This document shows positions 1-13,542 of a stretch of 64,000 bases of DNA, piece by piece. Below the pieces are notes generated by a model. It had not been told where the DNA came from. It searched no databases and saw nothing but the letters and a program-made list of their open reading frames with translations. The stretch lies in contig ML991852.1 of the NCBI GenBank assembly GCA_010094025.1, positions 53,113-117,112 on the forward strand, given 5' to 3'. Source of the DNA: Viridothelium virens (taxonomy: Eukaryota; Ascomycota; Dothideomycetes; Trypetheliales; Trypetheliaceae). The position numbers were made by a program, and so were the translations under genes. Position 1 is the stretch's first letter, and each line of letters begins with the position of its first letter.

Positions 1-704
1 TTTGTCCGAATCCTGCTCCTTGTTGCCATAGTGTCTTATGGATTCTGACATCTATCGCATTCACTAGCTCTTCCGTCGTTGGCTGCTGCTGTACCTGCCC
101 GTGGCTAGCTGCCGTCCCTTTGGCAGAAGTGCTCTCCAGATTTTTGAAGCATTTTCGCCTCAATTACAATGCTCATGTTACAACTGGTAAGAATGGTTTT
201 GGAACTCCGGCTTTTTCTCCAGCGGCGACAAAGTTTAATTGAACGGAAGCACCCATTTCAAATTACCAAGTGACCTATTCCGGATTTGCGGCGATTCTTT
301 TGAGGTAGGTCATCATCTGCATCTCGTTCTCATATTCTCAGCTCCTGGGCCTACTCCCTCACAGCGAGCAATTCGCCACATTTGCTCTGTAGTGGTTGCG
401 AAGCGCACACATGATATCCTTGATGACGAACAAGGCATCATACCTCTTGCAAGCAGCATGGTATGAGAAACCACCGAGAGGGGTGGCTCCGGTAGAGGAA
501 AGGGAGGAAGCTCGCAGAAAAATAGTTCGGAATCAATTCATTAACCTTTGGACTGGTTTTTGTTTCGAGCTACCCCCCGGTATCATCCTCCCTGTCCGTT
601 ACAAACGTCGCAGAGGGTACTCAGGCGACATAGACAAGACAAGCATCTACACGCTATAACAATCTGTCAAAGGCATATCATTGAAGCAAGCTAACAGTAT
701 CAAG
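1..704. other. Non-coding flank, nothing recognised
   Basis: Short open frames at 239-466 and 396-659 have no recognisable domain. The right part is presumably the 3' untranslated region of the giant gene that ends at 705. I see no repeat, RNA gene or transposon end. Confidence 0.5.
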
Positions 705-3700
705 TTACTGGTCTTCGACATCGTAGTCTCCACCATGTGACTCATTCTGATCCTCCAAAGCCTCATAAAACTCGTCATCACCGTCATCCTTGATATCTCC
801 AATCTCGTTCTCATCAAAGTCCTCATCGTAATCATCGTCATCTCCAGCATCCTCCAATTCCTTACCCTGGTACCGTTCAGATTGGTGGACAGCGCCCGCC
901 TGAGTCGATGACTCGCTTGAGTCAGGTCGCTCGCGAGCACGTTCGAAGAATGGATGGTCCTTGGTCAGTCGCTTACCGTGGCAGACGTACCCCATTGGCG
1001 TATTCGCGAATTCTTGTCCTTTGCGTCTGACTGCAAGCCACTGTTTCAAGAATGCCAAAGGTTTCGCTGTGAATGAGGACGTCTCTCGCTGAGTGGTTGA
1101 CAGATGCTGCTCTCCTACAGCAAAAATGTCACCTTTGTCTTCAGAAGCTATGTTGCTCGAAGCTCCGTTACCAGTTTCGCGACGCTGTATCCCTAGATAG
1201 CGGCAGAGTCCATCGTACTCTGATTCCTCAAAGTAGAGTCGTCCGGCGAAGATACCAAGCTCGATGAGGAGCCATTCAGGAGCGGTCCAGTCGCTTGGAA
1301 GATCAGGAATCGCAAAGAATTGTAGACGATTGAAGTGTAGCATCTTCCGAGTGACGGGGGTAGCGTACGTGAGTAGATGCGTCTTCGGTGACTCTGCATT
1401 ACGAACAATAGGAATGAGAAGCTTTGCTTCTTCAGGGTTCACGATTAGTGCGGCCTCTGTCGTTGTATTCAATAGTATCCAGTTCACCTGTCGCTGCTCA
1501 TAGAATCAGTATCCACCGTATGAATCTGCAGTCGGGGCCTTGCTTACCAGGAAATTGTCATTACGTCGTCCATATCCCAAATTGACAGTTTTCAGGAATT
1601 CCTTTGACACGTAAAATCTGGAGTTCACGGCCTTGGCATTGATTTCGTGCTTCAACCCAACGCCGGTCTTTTGCAGAGCTTGAAACACTTGTTCATAGGC
1701 TTGTGAGCCAGCAGGGAAGCTGCCATTCTTGACAAAGCTGAGAATGTCCCTATGCAGACCAGCAAACTTCAACGGTGTATAATGCACGGGCTTTTGCACT
1801 TCCCGTATGCTCTCCTGTTGGACGGCCACTTCTCGCTCTTGTTCCACTTCCTGCAATGCAGAGCTATGAACAGCATTGCCAGTGTCCTGAAAGCCTTTAC
1901 GTCGAGACTTTAGCTCCTTAATAATTGTGGAAATCCTCGGCGATGGATTTTCCGGAAATGCACTAGTGCTGCTTGATTGTTTTGGCTCGTATAGCTGTAC
2001 CAAACTTTGTTGTTCTGCCTGCTGTATGACGTTCAAGTACTCCTGGCGGTCGATGATATTTGTCAGGAATTCGGGATTATCTAGCTCGGCCTGCGTACGA
2101 CGACAGTAGTCAGCTCCTTGAGAGTAGAACAAAGGCTGGAGCTGCTCTATGGTATCGCACGTTTGCGCTAGCAGCCAATAGATGACATCGCTGGAGTCCA
2201 CATGCGCTCCATAAGGCTTCGGACGGTGATCCTTAATACTCTGTTGGACCTCACGAGATGCGAAAAAGACCACAGATTGAGATGTGCCCAATTGCCGTAA
2301 CCGCATTGCAGCTTGCACAAGAGAGTCTTTGGTAATGCCCAGACCAAGAGTCAACGCTCCCTTTGCAAACTTGGGGAACTTCAAGTCTGTGCCTCTTGTA
2401 TGCGCCTCGTCTAGGTAGACTAAAACTTCGTCCAGGTTGTCGACAAAAGGTGAGGCAAGGAACGGAACTTCACGGCCATTCCTATACAGAATGATAGCCT
2501 TGTTGTCAGTATTGAAGTATAGTGCTGCGGGTGCTTCGATGGAAGTAGAAAGCCACCGTTTTGAGAGACTCTTGTTGTCCATTTCCAAGATCTGAGCACC
2601 AGCGTCGATTAGGATGCGGATATCCATCCTGGAAATCTTCTGTAACAGGCGAAATTCGGAAAAGCGGCCGTATTCATCCTGAGCCACTTGATAAGACTGG
2701 CTTCTTGGCTGTAGCAAGTATGTGAGCACTTCAGCATTGGTATGAGATAGACGAGGCAGGTCATTTTGCTTTATGGTCAGCGGCAGCATAGACCTATTGT
2801 CATTCGTCCCACTAAAGCCCGTCGTTCGGCTAGCTGGTCCTGTTAATTTGCCGGGAGGGATGATTGGGATGTCCCAGCCCGAGGCTTGTATTTTCAACGC
2901 AAACTGCTTGGCATGCTCAGGGAAAACGAAGTTGTTAAGAAAGTAATCGATGAGAGTCATGTTGCTGCGCATATGATGCCAGACCTCTAAAAATTGAGCT
3001 TCGTCATCGACATTTATCGCGTTCCACTCCTTCAAGGAATCGGGTAGGCTGCTGGAATCAATTGTTAATCGATCGTATTGGCTTGCTGGGTCGTCAGATT
3101 TGGTGATTGTCTCGAGGCACTGCCTCAGTTGGTTACTATTGAGTCCGCCATAGTAGAATGATAAGCACGTAAAAAGGATAGCGACATCTGGATGGCCCCA
3201 TTCAGCCTGATCAGAGGGCATCCCCTTAGCGTGGAAGGGCACAGCTACAGGGTCACGATTAGGATGAAGGCCATACTGCACATTCCAACGCTTTTTCAAC
3301 GTCAAAAGGAGAATGCGGTGCACAAGAAGACCGCGAAGTAGGTACATGACCTTCTTCGCAGCCGGTTGGCCTTGCCAAAAGCTTCCAACTTGATCCAAGA
3401 GGTCGGGAGGTACTCGAGCAGAACTGATGAATGTCTTTACCGCAGACTTATGCGTTTCACTCCACTCTGCGATTGGCAGGGTCGCCATCTGACCGCTACA
3501 GATGTCTTCCACGAGTCGGGTCAACAATGCCTCCTCTACATCTCTCCGAAGGATGTAGATGAACGGGAATCCGCTGGATTCCTTTTCTACGACTTCGATA
3601 CTATACGGGAACTCATTGCGGAGATTCCAGAGGTGGTCTTTGACCAATCTTAAAAGAGCCTGAGCTGTCTCCCATCTGTGGGGGGATCCGTCCACGGTCC

Positions 3701-6700
3701 GCTGAGATCCGCTGGGGTATATGAGTTGGGTTCTGGCGGATAAGGTAAAGTCACACTCATCCAGAATATCCCTACAATGCTTCTGCAGCCACTCTTGCAC
3801 GTTGATCATCGTTGTTGCCTCTGGTATAAGAGAATCAGATAGACGTTGCCGCCCGCTTAACATGAACGACATAATGTGTTCTGGCAGGGCGATCATGATA
3901 CCGGCAGATCTCAGAAGCTCTTTATGGAGATCGGCGTACATTATGATGTTTGCCTGGGTTGTTGGTGTCTTGCGGGAAAAGGGAATATGCCCAGTCGGAC
4001 GACCAATCAGGCCACCAAGCCGACTTTGTAACAGCTGGGCAGTCTGTAACAGCAGTGCTCTCGGAACACATACTCGAACGAGTTTTTTTGTGTCTGCTAA
4101 TAACGTGGCAACCATTGGCATGATGACGGAAGTCTTCCCTAATAAGCAGCAAGTACCGTTAGCTGTGCTTTAGACGCCTCGAAGTGACGCGTATTTCTTG
4201 GGTAAAAGGATAGGGACCGGATTCCGCAGTGATGTTTAGTCTCCATTTGCTTGCATTTGCAGCCACGTCGAAGTCTGGAAGGCATGTTGAGGGAAGACGA
4301 TGTGGGAAGCAGAGCGTGCGGAAGGGGAATGACCATCAACTTGACTATGCAACTGACTCGAAGGAAATTCACTTACCTTGGCCCATGTTCATTTGGAGAA
4401 CAGAATTCTGCCCAGAAACGGGAGACACAGTTGCAAGCGCAACATCTACTTGATCGGGTCGGATCAAAATGTCTGCTTCAATCTCTAGAAGAAGCCAATC
4501 AGGATAATTATCAGGTCTCCAATTACTATGTCCAGTGTTTAGAAGTTCCTCGCTGACTTTGTCTGGTCTGTTCCTTGAGCTTGCGTCATGCATCCGTAGA
4601 CTTTGTTGCAAAGCAGTAATTGCTAAGGCGTAGTCGACGAGGCATTCTTTGACACCCTCTCCAAGGGCAGAACCTCGTATGGATCTCAAATTCTCGAGGA
4701 TTGCAGATACGCTTGTACAAGGCCAAAGACCACCAGCTTTCAACCACATTGCTGGGTGCTCAGAGGCTTCGACTGCCTGACATATCCGCGAATGACATTT
4801 TCTGACATTTGAGTCTGCTTGAGCAACCTGGGATACAAGACGGTGTGCTTCAACTAATGGAAAATTAGGTTTCTTGGTTCTTTCGACTTTTTCAAGCGCC
4901 TGAATACTCTGAAGCAAGTCTTGGCTGTAGCTTTGCCGCACTAGTGATGTAGATTTGGAGAAGTGCCGGATTATGTCCTCCAGTTTTTGAATCTCAGGAG
5001 ACACTGGAGAAGTACCTGCTTTGGTCCTCGCCAAGGGTACCCTCGTAGCAGAGAGCGGCTTGTTCTCTTTCAGCTTATCTTGCGAATGAGAACTCGTAGG
5101 CTGCAGAAGAGCTTGATTCGGTGGTGAACTTGTCGTCATATGAGATGTCAGAAGCTGTGCAAGTGTAGGTACATTAAACTTTGGAGCCTGCCCTTTGAGG
5201 ATATGATTTTCTCTAATTTCGAACGAGACTGAGAGTGAGGGAGGGTCGCCTCGATGTCGATCGAGCGCATCTTGAACCTGATCAATCCAATTCGAGAACT
5301 CCAAGTTATGGAACATTCGGAACCACTGGGGCTTGAGGTTATCCAAAGCTCTCTCAATATCGATCTTCACGTTGCGATCAAATTCACCAATCGAGGGTTC
5401 TTCGCATGGCCACTGACTCAGAAGAAATTGTGCAAAAGTCTTGCAGTCATCTTCTGCTGATTGATTCCAGTGATTCTCCCTTATTCTTAGCCTTTTCTGT
5501 TGCTTTGCGTTTAAGTAGGGTACCTCTTGTAGCTCATCACCACAATATGGAAGGTTGTATGGCTCAATCAGTTGCATAATATCATTGACACGAGGGATTT
5601 GATTGTGCCTGAACTCAACAAATGCGTCCCCTGGCAGTAGTGGTATGCTCTTCAAGTCTTCCAATAAGGCAAATGCGACAAGCGTACGCAAGACATCTAT
5701 ATTGACATCGTCGCAGAATGCTAGCGTGGACGTGAGGAACATTAGCGGATGGATGTCTTGGATACCGGAATCGCGAAAACGTCGAACCAGTCCTCCCCAT
5801 TTGAGGGCGACATCGGCTGCAAGCTGATCGCTTAGTAGCACTGCATTGAAGGTCTGATCGAAGCCACCAATTTTCGACCAGTTCTGGAGAATGCCTGCTA
5901 AGTCGATGGCTGATGCTAGTCGTGACGGTCTCTGACGCAGGGTTTCCACAACACTCTTCAATCTAGCGATCTTTTGGCGATATTCCTCGCGATTACGGTG
6001 GTCACGAGGAGTGTAAATTTGGTCACGAGCATTCTCGTATGAACGCTTGGGAGACGGCCTCTCAAAAACCGAGCGACGTGCAAGACCTCGATTGAGTAGA
6101 TGCGCTTCAGGAGGCCTACTGATCAGAGGTGGTAGTACTATGTTGGTCAAAGCGAATGAGGCAAGCTGCGCCGACTTTGTGGTGATGGCTTGGACGACTG
6201 GCCAGAATGCATCATGTTGCACCGTTATGGTCATACTCGGATCCCAGTGGGTTTTTTGCATGTTCTTGAGACCTTGAGGGTAATACTCTCTGCGAGGAGA
6301 GAGCTGCGCAATTTGAGTAAGGACTTCGTAGCCTGCCTGCGAGATCGGGGTCCAAGGCAGGCAAACCTCAGACCGTAGAAACTGAAGAGCTTCTTCGGTG
6401 CCTGTCCTCGCAGTCAAGGGATCTGGCACTGGGAAGGAGGTATACGCGTGTAGAAGAACTTTGAGATACAGGAGTTTGGGCTCCGCAACACAATCCAAGC
6501 GTCCGAGGATGTCATTAATCGCATATCGACCATAGGCCCCATTTCCTTGCATCTCGACAGGCATTTTTATAGCCATGTGGATCCTGGAGCGTTCTTTCAT
6601 TACACTCCCGGATCCAAAGGGGACCAATATGCTTCGCTTCCGCGTGTTCCTGGGATCACGTAAAATTAACTTGCTATACAGCCCATACCACGTCCCAGCG

Positions 6701-9700
6701 TCCTGGTTAGGGTCGATCTCCTGTTGCAGCTCTCGTGATTCGAGAAGGCCCTTCTCGTTGACCCAAAAAGAAAGATCCAAACGACGTATCAAGAGACATA
6801 GAGCGCCGCCGGGCTGATAAAGCTCAAGCTGATGTGAACGCTCAAAGTAATTAAAAGTTCTCGAAATGACTTTGAACAGCGCGCAGTGAGGATTGACTAG
6901 GAGGCTTGCGCGTCGATTTGCTTTACGTGTATAAAAGTTGAGCCGCCAATGGCTAAGCTTTCGTTTCCATGTCTCAGTACTTGGACGGATATCGATAATT
7001 CCTGAGCGAAGATCGAGCCAGTGATCGTAACCGTTGATAAGGGATCCAGGGATGTCAAAGCTTTGGTAGTTCCCAAATATGTTACGTGGAAGGAGTTCGA
7101 GGATAGAGTTACCAATACAAGCCCGGATTATTATGTCATCGTCCCTGAGTCCCAAGTGAATTTGATGCCCTTGAAATGGCACACTGAGCATAAAGATCAT
7201 TCCAGGCATCCTACTGGGGTACGTCTGGAAGCTTTGATCTCCGAAGAGCCGTCGCACGTCGGTCGACTCCATGTACTTAGGTGGAAGCTTGCCTGGCGGT
7301 TGTCCGTTCACCAGCAGATGACCTTGAAGCATGTGGAAATGCAGGGTCTGCTTCGAGGTCTGGGTCGACACGTCAATGGAAGTTTCGATCCACCAGTCGT
7401 CCGGACTACTGGGCAGCTGGGGCTGTGAGTATGCCCTTTGATTAGACCCTTCTGGTTGAGGCCAGATCATCTCAATCGCTCCAGTCAGAGCTTGAGGGTT
7501 ATCTTCGACGGAGGACCTGATCAAGCCTTTCATGTGATGTGTCATTTTCAGGTCGCGGATGAGTGCAAATCGTAAAGCTTGTTGCAGAGAACGTGGATCG
7601 TCAATCAAGTTATTTTGTAGCACGGCTGAACATTCAAGAAAACACTTCAAGTCTGCTGAGGATAGTTGCTGGCGTGTTTCGCAGAAAGTGCTAAAAGTCT
7701 GCTTGCAAAGCAGTGATGCTGACAAGAGATACATTGAGCACCGCCGATGGCTTTTCGCGTCAGAGGCTTTCTGCAATTCAGTGCGCAGTTCTGTGATCCA
7801 TCCGAAGGCGATGTTTCGCAATCTTTCCAGCGTTGTGTGCGATTTTTCGTAAAATTTCCGATTGGATGAACGCACGAGTGAACAAATACGGAGCCCGAGA
7901 GAGATCAGCATAGACATACAACTTGTCTCACGCCAATTCGAGGCGACAGCATTGGCGCGTTGCTCGAGTAGCTGCAAGAATCTCTCACAGAACAAGTCCT
8001 CTTGAAAGAAGCCATGTATGGCTCGAAGACGTCGATCTTGGCCATACTGGGGGTGATCCATTGCCACTACATTTTGGTCGAAGTTGAAAGACGTGTCACG
8101 GTCCTCTTCGACAGATAAACATTCGGGGCCTGCTTGGCTTGAAAGGTACGAAAAAAGCGACGTAACCGACTAGTTACTGAAGTTTAAGCTTGAAGAACCC
8201 AGTTCTGCCAACATCGATGGCCAACGGCGATTTATGCCTGAGAGAACACCTTGAAAGGCCATATACTCATGAATATTCGAGTTCTGAGGACACCTCGTCT
8301 GACTTGCAATGATTTCATATGATGTTGGCTCGTTGACTCTCATGGTGAAGTTGGAGGATCCATCGAGAGAAGCAAATGGCGAGGTACGAGGGAGTACCAA
8401 CCGACAGTGATGCCAAAAAGTTGGCCTCTCCGATTGTCTTCCAGGCCAAAGATTTGTGGCCTCGTCATAGTAGGCCAATTTAAGTCCGTTAGGCATGCAC
8501 ACTTCGGAGAAGCTCACGGGGAACCGGATCGAGGCATAGTGGGTCATAACGAACGGTTTCGTAGTCGAGGCTAGGGAAATGCTTCGTACATCGGAGTCAT
8601 TGTATGGTTGCAGTGGAGAGTAGTCTCCAAGTACGATGCGGGGAGCCGTCAACTGGAGCTGATTCTCAATCCCCAGAGCGGCTAAGATTTGCCACGTTAC
8701 CTGTCGATACACTGCGAAGGTTTCTGGACACCCCAACTCAAAAATGACCGTTCTGAGCTGGTATTTATTTTCCGGGAGAGGATGTTCATGTGCAGAGATC
8801 CTGATTCGGTTTGCTTTGCGTTCCAGAAAGCATTTATGACAACGTCGATCGTCATGTACCCGGTGGCCCAAGCTGTCCTCCGTATAGAGACATGCGCTTT
8901 CTGCAGCTTCCTTGCTGAGTGTCTCGTGATCAGCACTCAGTTTGCGCCACTCGTCCTCCTTCTTTACACGGGCGGCGCTTGCTGCTCTTTCAATTCGTCG
9001 TTGAATATCAAGAAACCTGTCCGAGTCCGTCGACTCGTTGACAAATCGTTCTCCGAAACAGCCTTTCCTTGGGTCATCAAATATGCTCAAAACAGTTCCT
9101 CCACAGGCTATATGACGTTTCCGAAGATAATCTTGTACGTTTTGCAACCGATCCATGTCCTTGAAAAGTGGTAGCTGCAAGCAATTCAAGATATCATAAG
9201 AAAACACTGGACTGAATTCCTTCAACAACGGATAGCATCTGATCGCGTACTGATCCAGGCTTGTCCATACTTCCATGATTGTCAAGATCATAATACCTTT
9301 CTGTTCCGGGTTGGAGTCGTAAGCACCTGTTTGTATTACTTTATGGAGGTAGTGCTTTATCTGCGCCGCTACTTTTTTGAAACGTTCTGACTGGCCGGAA
9401 TCGAGCGTCGAGATATTTTCCATTCCCTCAGCCTTGCGCTCAAGATCTGAAAGGCGAGTATACAGATTTGCGAACTGGTGATAGGCATGTGTCCCTGCCG
9501 ATGACAGATCAACGCTGGTCGAACCTTGGTGTGACTCAAGACGTTGGGAGTATCCGTCCAGCACATTCCGGACATACCCCTGGCTATTTGGAAGCGTCAG
9601 ATAACAGTCAGCTGGGCGTGCTCGGCGCGGGAGTGATGGCACGGGGCGTAGCTGCCTCCTCTTGAACTGCTCCCATTGTACACGTATGTACTCATCTGCA

Positions 9701-10778
9701 TCTTGAATGGCTTTGTGGAATCCAGCTTGACACGCGTCTAGGATTTGTCCATGGCTACTGTGACGTGCGCTGGGCTTCGTTTGTCTACTGATTTCCAGCT
9801 TTGCCAGACGCCGACAAAGTTTTGTCTTTAGTAACGACACGAGCTCGGGTGAGCATTCTGCCTGTACGATATCCAGAAGAAGTTGAGAGTGCACAACGCA
9901 CATCAGAATTTTGTAGCAGACACGTCCAGTTTCGTGGCCATACAAGTTGACGAGCTGTCGTTGCGCGCCAACACGTAGCACCAACCAAAGGGGGGAGCGA
10001 CGCCACGGATTGATAGCACCATCGTTCCAACATACATCATCGCGTATGCGTTTTTGCAACTTCGGGGGAGAGATTGGACGTCCGTGAACTTCGAGCAAAG
10101 CCATAAGCATGTGAGATACCAAAGCCGGGTCGGTGGTATCGCGACACTCAAAAGTAGAAACCCCCGCTTTGCGAGCACGAGCAGCAAAATGTTTGATGGA
10201 CTCTGTGCTTGCCTGCTCCAAGAAGGTTGAAAAGCTTTCTTTGAAGGTGGCCGAGAAATCAGAGGAGGGAATAAGCACCGACTGTCCTGGAAACTCCCAC
10301 TCAAGAGCCCGATCAGATGCCAGTACATTCTCTGAAAGCGCAGCTGCCTCGAACACCTCTATGACAAAGTCTTCAGTTCTCACGGGACTAAGCAGAGACT
10401 CAGTATAGGCTCCCACAGAAATGGATAGATCTTATCAGGAGGGGGCACTTACTTTTGTTGCCTTGCGATCAACACACCAGCATTTTGTTCGCGTACATGC
10501 AGTATCAATGTCTCGTTCTGTCGCAGGCCTGACAGCTCCGAGAATAGAGGGTCTTTGTTGACTTTCTGACGCGCGTTCAAGAGCTTCGCCGTTTCGAGTG
10601 AGCGGCGAATCGCGTCCAACTCAACATAATGCTCTCCACCGAGGATATCTCTGAGAGTACGACAAGCTTTGACAAGCTTGGTCATCAGATCTGTTTCGAT
10701 TTCCTTGAGGTCTCGGTCCTCTCCGCCTGGTAAGCAAGGAGGCAACACAATGTGATTGTACACCGAATTCAACAACAT
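705..10778 (-). CDS. Giant DUF6606/DUF3638/DUF3645 helicase-like protein
   Basis: Five exons (10778-10453, 10387-8178, 8105-4377, 4138-1548, 1496-705) give 3215 aa. The ATG at 10778 starts the DUF6606-type N-terminus (motifs NHIVLPPCLPG and HVREQNAGVLIAR). The core contains a Walker-A-like GQGKTSVIMPM, rebuilt exactly across the 4139-4376 intron (about residue 2088). A DEAH-like segment VYLDEAHTRGTDLKFP lies at about residue 2664, followed by an arginine-rich segment AMRLRQLGTSQSVVFF that resembles helicase motif VI. The C-terminus is strongly acidic. Homologues of about 3000 aa occur across fungi; databases often label them 'ubiquitinyl hydrolase', but I see no clear protease signature and infer a nucleic-acid- or ubiquitin-linked NTPase. 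An in-frame TGA at 1506 falls inside a 51 nt intron with a CTGAT branch site. Exact acceptors at 1497 or 1494 and at 10388 are my choice. Confidence 0.88.
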
Positions 10779-12241
10779 TTCTGGCTTCGATGCAGCCTTG
10801 AGCTGCGAGGTTCAGTAGATGGAAGACAATAATAGGAGTCAGTCTTAATCAACTGAGCAGACTGAATTTGAACAAGGAAAGTGAAGAGGATGAACAAGGG
10901 AGGTGAAGCAGGTGACCAAGTTCAAAGATAGTGAATTGTGAGAGCGCGTAAATATCACGAAGTGCGTAAACAGACTAAGCTGTAAATAACCGAAGGACGG
11001 TGACGTGCAAACGACATTTAATGGTTGCCTACGGCATTCTGCGTGAGTATGCATATCACTGAATGGGCACAACACTTTCCCTCCAAGAACCATGCAGAGT
11101 TGTTTTGGCGGGCAGGATATCGGATCTGAATACAGAACTGTTCACAGAGAAAGAGTTTCGTCTTCGTTGAGCTGTACTCTTGCCTGCCACAGAAACTTCA
11201 TAAGTCTACCTTTTCCGATTTGAAGCCTGAACTGTTAAGCTTAAGTAGGTGTAGCTAGGGGTGCTTAGGCTGAAGGTCAAGGTTTACACCGTGCCACGTG
11301 ATTAAGGGTACAAATAGCAACCTTAAGAGGTATCCACCTTGTATCTTTAAAGCCACAATATCCTCTTATTTAATCAATAATTAGTGTTGAAAGCTGATAA
11401 CAAGTGAAGGAGTTGTGCATGGTTGCGATCCACACCCGACCCAAAATCGAGTCGCTTGGGCGGTCCACTCCATTCAGGTAGGACATTTTCGGCTGACATA
11501 ACGTACGGCTTGGAACATGCTGACGGCATGTTCCAATGTAGGAGTTTGGTGATGGCAAACGGAGCCTTCCAGTTGCTTGCCGCATCCTGGCAAAGAACTC
11601 GTCCACGGGGACGGGAAATTCGATAATGCGCTGCCAGATTAGGAAAGTAAAAACTGCATACAAACAGACGTTGAATAGAGAAAGGGAAATCCTGGACAAG
11701 AGCGGCATTCGACCAAGGTTGTACCGTTTACAAGGTTTAGGAAGGAGACTGAAGCGTCTTCGTTGTTTACCACTCATCCGCGCATCCGCGGTTTTCCCAC
11801 CAGATAGATCTAGCGCGTAGTGTGGCTTCTTGAATCAGGTCCGATGAGATCCAACTAACCGCGCTAGCATCATCATAATTGCGGCAGCCATTGTACATTA
11901 AGTAGGGTAAGTCGTGAGAGGTTGATCAGCGTTCAATGAAAATATTCGTTCGAGAGGAAGCTGTCACAGTCCTGGAGCTTGAGTGTCAGCTCATCTCGTC
12001 TTGCCTAGTTGATCTATACAGATTTTTCAAAGGGTACTCAAATCCGCTGCCATCGCACTTGCTGTCTACTTACAGTAGACTTCAACGCTGTGATGACTTC
12101 GCGTCATGGTGAAATCCCTATAACTCCGAGCACCAGGCTCTTACAAATCCATCGCTCAGGCCCAAGAGACAAAAGGTTAAGAGACCGAGGGATTCGCGCA
12201 AAACTTTCCTGGCGTCATACTCAAGACGCCTAACTTAAACA
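10779..12241. other. Intergenic, AT-rich patch near 11.3-11.4 kb
   Basis: Holds the presumed promoter of the giant gene and the 3' region of the aldolase homologue. An uninterrupted minus frame at 11370-11777 has one hydrophobic stretch but no recognisable family. I see no repeats or RNA genes. Confidence 0.4.
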
Positions 12242-13542
12242 TCAAAAGTCCGTATACCACCCAGCCGATGACCGTCTGGCTAATGCAGGTTCTCTCGTAT
12301 CAACTGGCGTATTTGCGCCATATCTCGTCATTCGGCTGTTTCTCCATCCCATATCCCTTTCCAATCCCCTCTTCACCCACGTATCCACATCTCCGACTCG
12401 GTCCACACGCTCCTGCGCCTCCTTCATTATGGCCACCGCAGAACTAGTCCCTAATCTCGTCGCTCCAGCCTCCAAACACCTCACAGCGTCGCCAAGATTC
12501 CTGATGGCACCCGACGCTTTGACATCTGTCGGCCTTGTCCGGGACGAAGCCTTCTGTCGATACTGCAACGAAGCCCGCTGTGATGCGTGCCGGACCCGAT
12601 GAATAAATGCCTGTCCGAGCCCCCAGTCATCATTGCCCCCGAGCCCATATCCACCATCCCCCACCTCATCTTGCTCCGACGTACTACTACTCCCATGACT
12701 CTCACCACTATCACTCCGCTGATGTCCTCCACCACTCCCACCTCCACCCATTTCACAGCCCGGCCCCAACCGTCTCTTCCGCTCATCCAAACCCCTCCAA
12801 TCCAACTCCTCCTCCTCCGCCGCCACCGCACACCCCTTCACAAGCCTAATATCATACTCCGACGCCTGCACCGCCTCCCGTCCATCAAACGCCACCCCAC
12901 TCGCCTCGACCATATCAAACCGGCTCGCCCTCGCCAGCACACACGCGGCAACCACATCCGCCTCCCTCAGCGTCGCCGTGTCCAGCACCAGCTTCAGCAC
13001 CACCGGCCGCGGACACAGCGAGCGCAGCACCGCGAGCACGGCGTAGATGGCGTCGTAGTGCTGCGTGTGCAGCAGCGGCGACGACAGCAGCAGCGAGATC
13101 TCGCACGCGCCGGCGGCGTAGGCTCGGTGCGCCTCCTTCAGGGATTTGAAGAGGTCTTGTTCTTCGTCGCGCGCGTGGAAGCCGACGACGGAGGCGACGC
13201 GGATGGCAGAGCCGCGTAGGTTCGCGATGGCGCGGCGGGCGTAGAAGGCGCGTACGGTGACGGTCTGGCGAGCGTCGAGTAATGTTAGCTTGGGGGGTTG
13301 GGAAGGAGGAGGGGGGGCGCTCAAGATCGGCTTACGCTAAAACCCCATTGTCTGGCTTCGGAGCAGTGCTGGTCTATTTGCTTGGGGCTGGCTTCGGGTT
13401 TGAGTAGGGTGTGGTCGAAGAGTCGGGCGAATTCCCGTCGACTGATGCCCGGATAGGGGAAGCGTTGTCGAGGGACGTTGACACGGGCTTCGGCGTCACG
13501 GACAATGAGCGTCCACTCCTCGTCCGTATATCTTGTCGTCAT
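12242..13542 (-). CDS. Deoxyribose-phosphate aldolase homologue, probably catalytically dead
   Basis: Exons 13542-13336 and 13264-12242, with a 71 nt intron (donor GTAAGC, acceptor CGCCAG), give 409 aa. DERA (DeoC) cleaves deoxyribose 5-phosphate to glyceraldehyde 3-phosphate and acetaldehyde. Family landmarks are clear: FDHTLLKPEA near the N-terminus, IRVASVVGFH, VVLKLVLDT and the C-terminal phosphate-binding region VKASGAIRNLGDAVRC...LGTSSAVAIM. However, the Schiff-base lysine motif (usually FVKTSTG) reads FDMVEASGV, and the proton-relay aspartate motif (usually E-x-D) reads CEISLLLSS. About 90 residues of Gly/Ser-rich low-complexity sequence are inserted before VKASGAIR. The coding DNA is more GC-rich than its flanks. 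Family assignment is strong; loss of activity is inferred from the residues. It could be a regulatory pseudoenzyme or a decaying paralogue. Confidence 0.85.

Noticed and set aside
1494-1547. In-frame TGA splitting the giant gene into two proteins
   Set aside because: The stop lies inside a 51-54 nt segment with donor GTAAGC, a CTGAT branch site and acceptor ATGAG/CAG. Removing it restores the conserved VNWILLN C-terminal motif in frame.
12587-13219. Long plus-strand frame opposite the aldolase homologue
   Set aside because: Pro/Arg/His-rich shadow translation of a GC-rich coding strand; no start context or domain.
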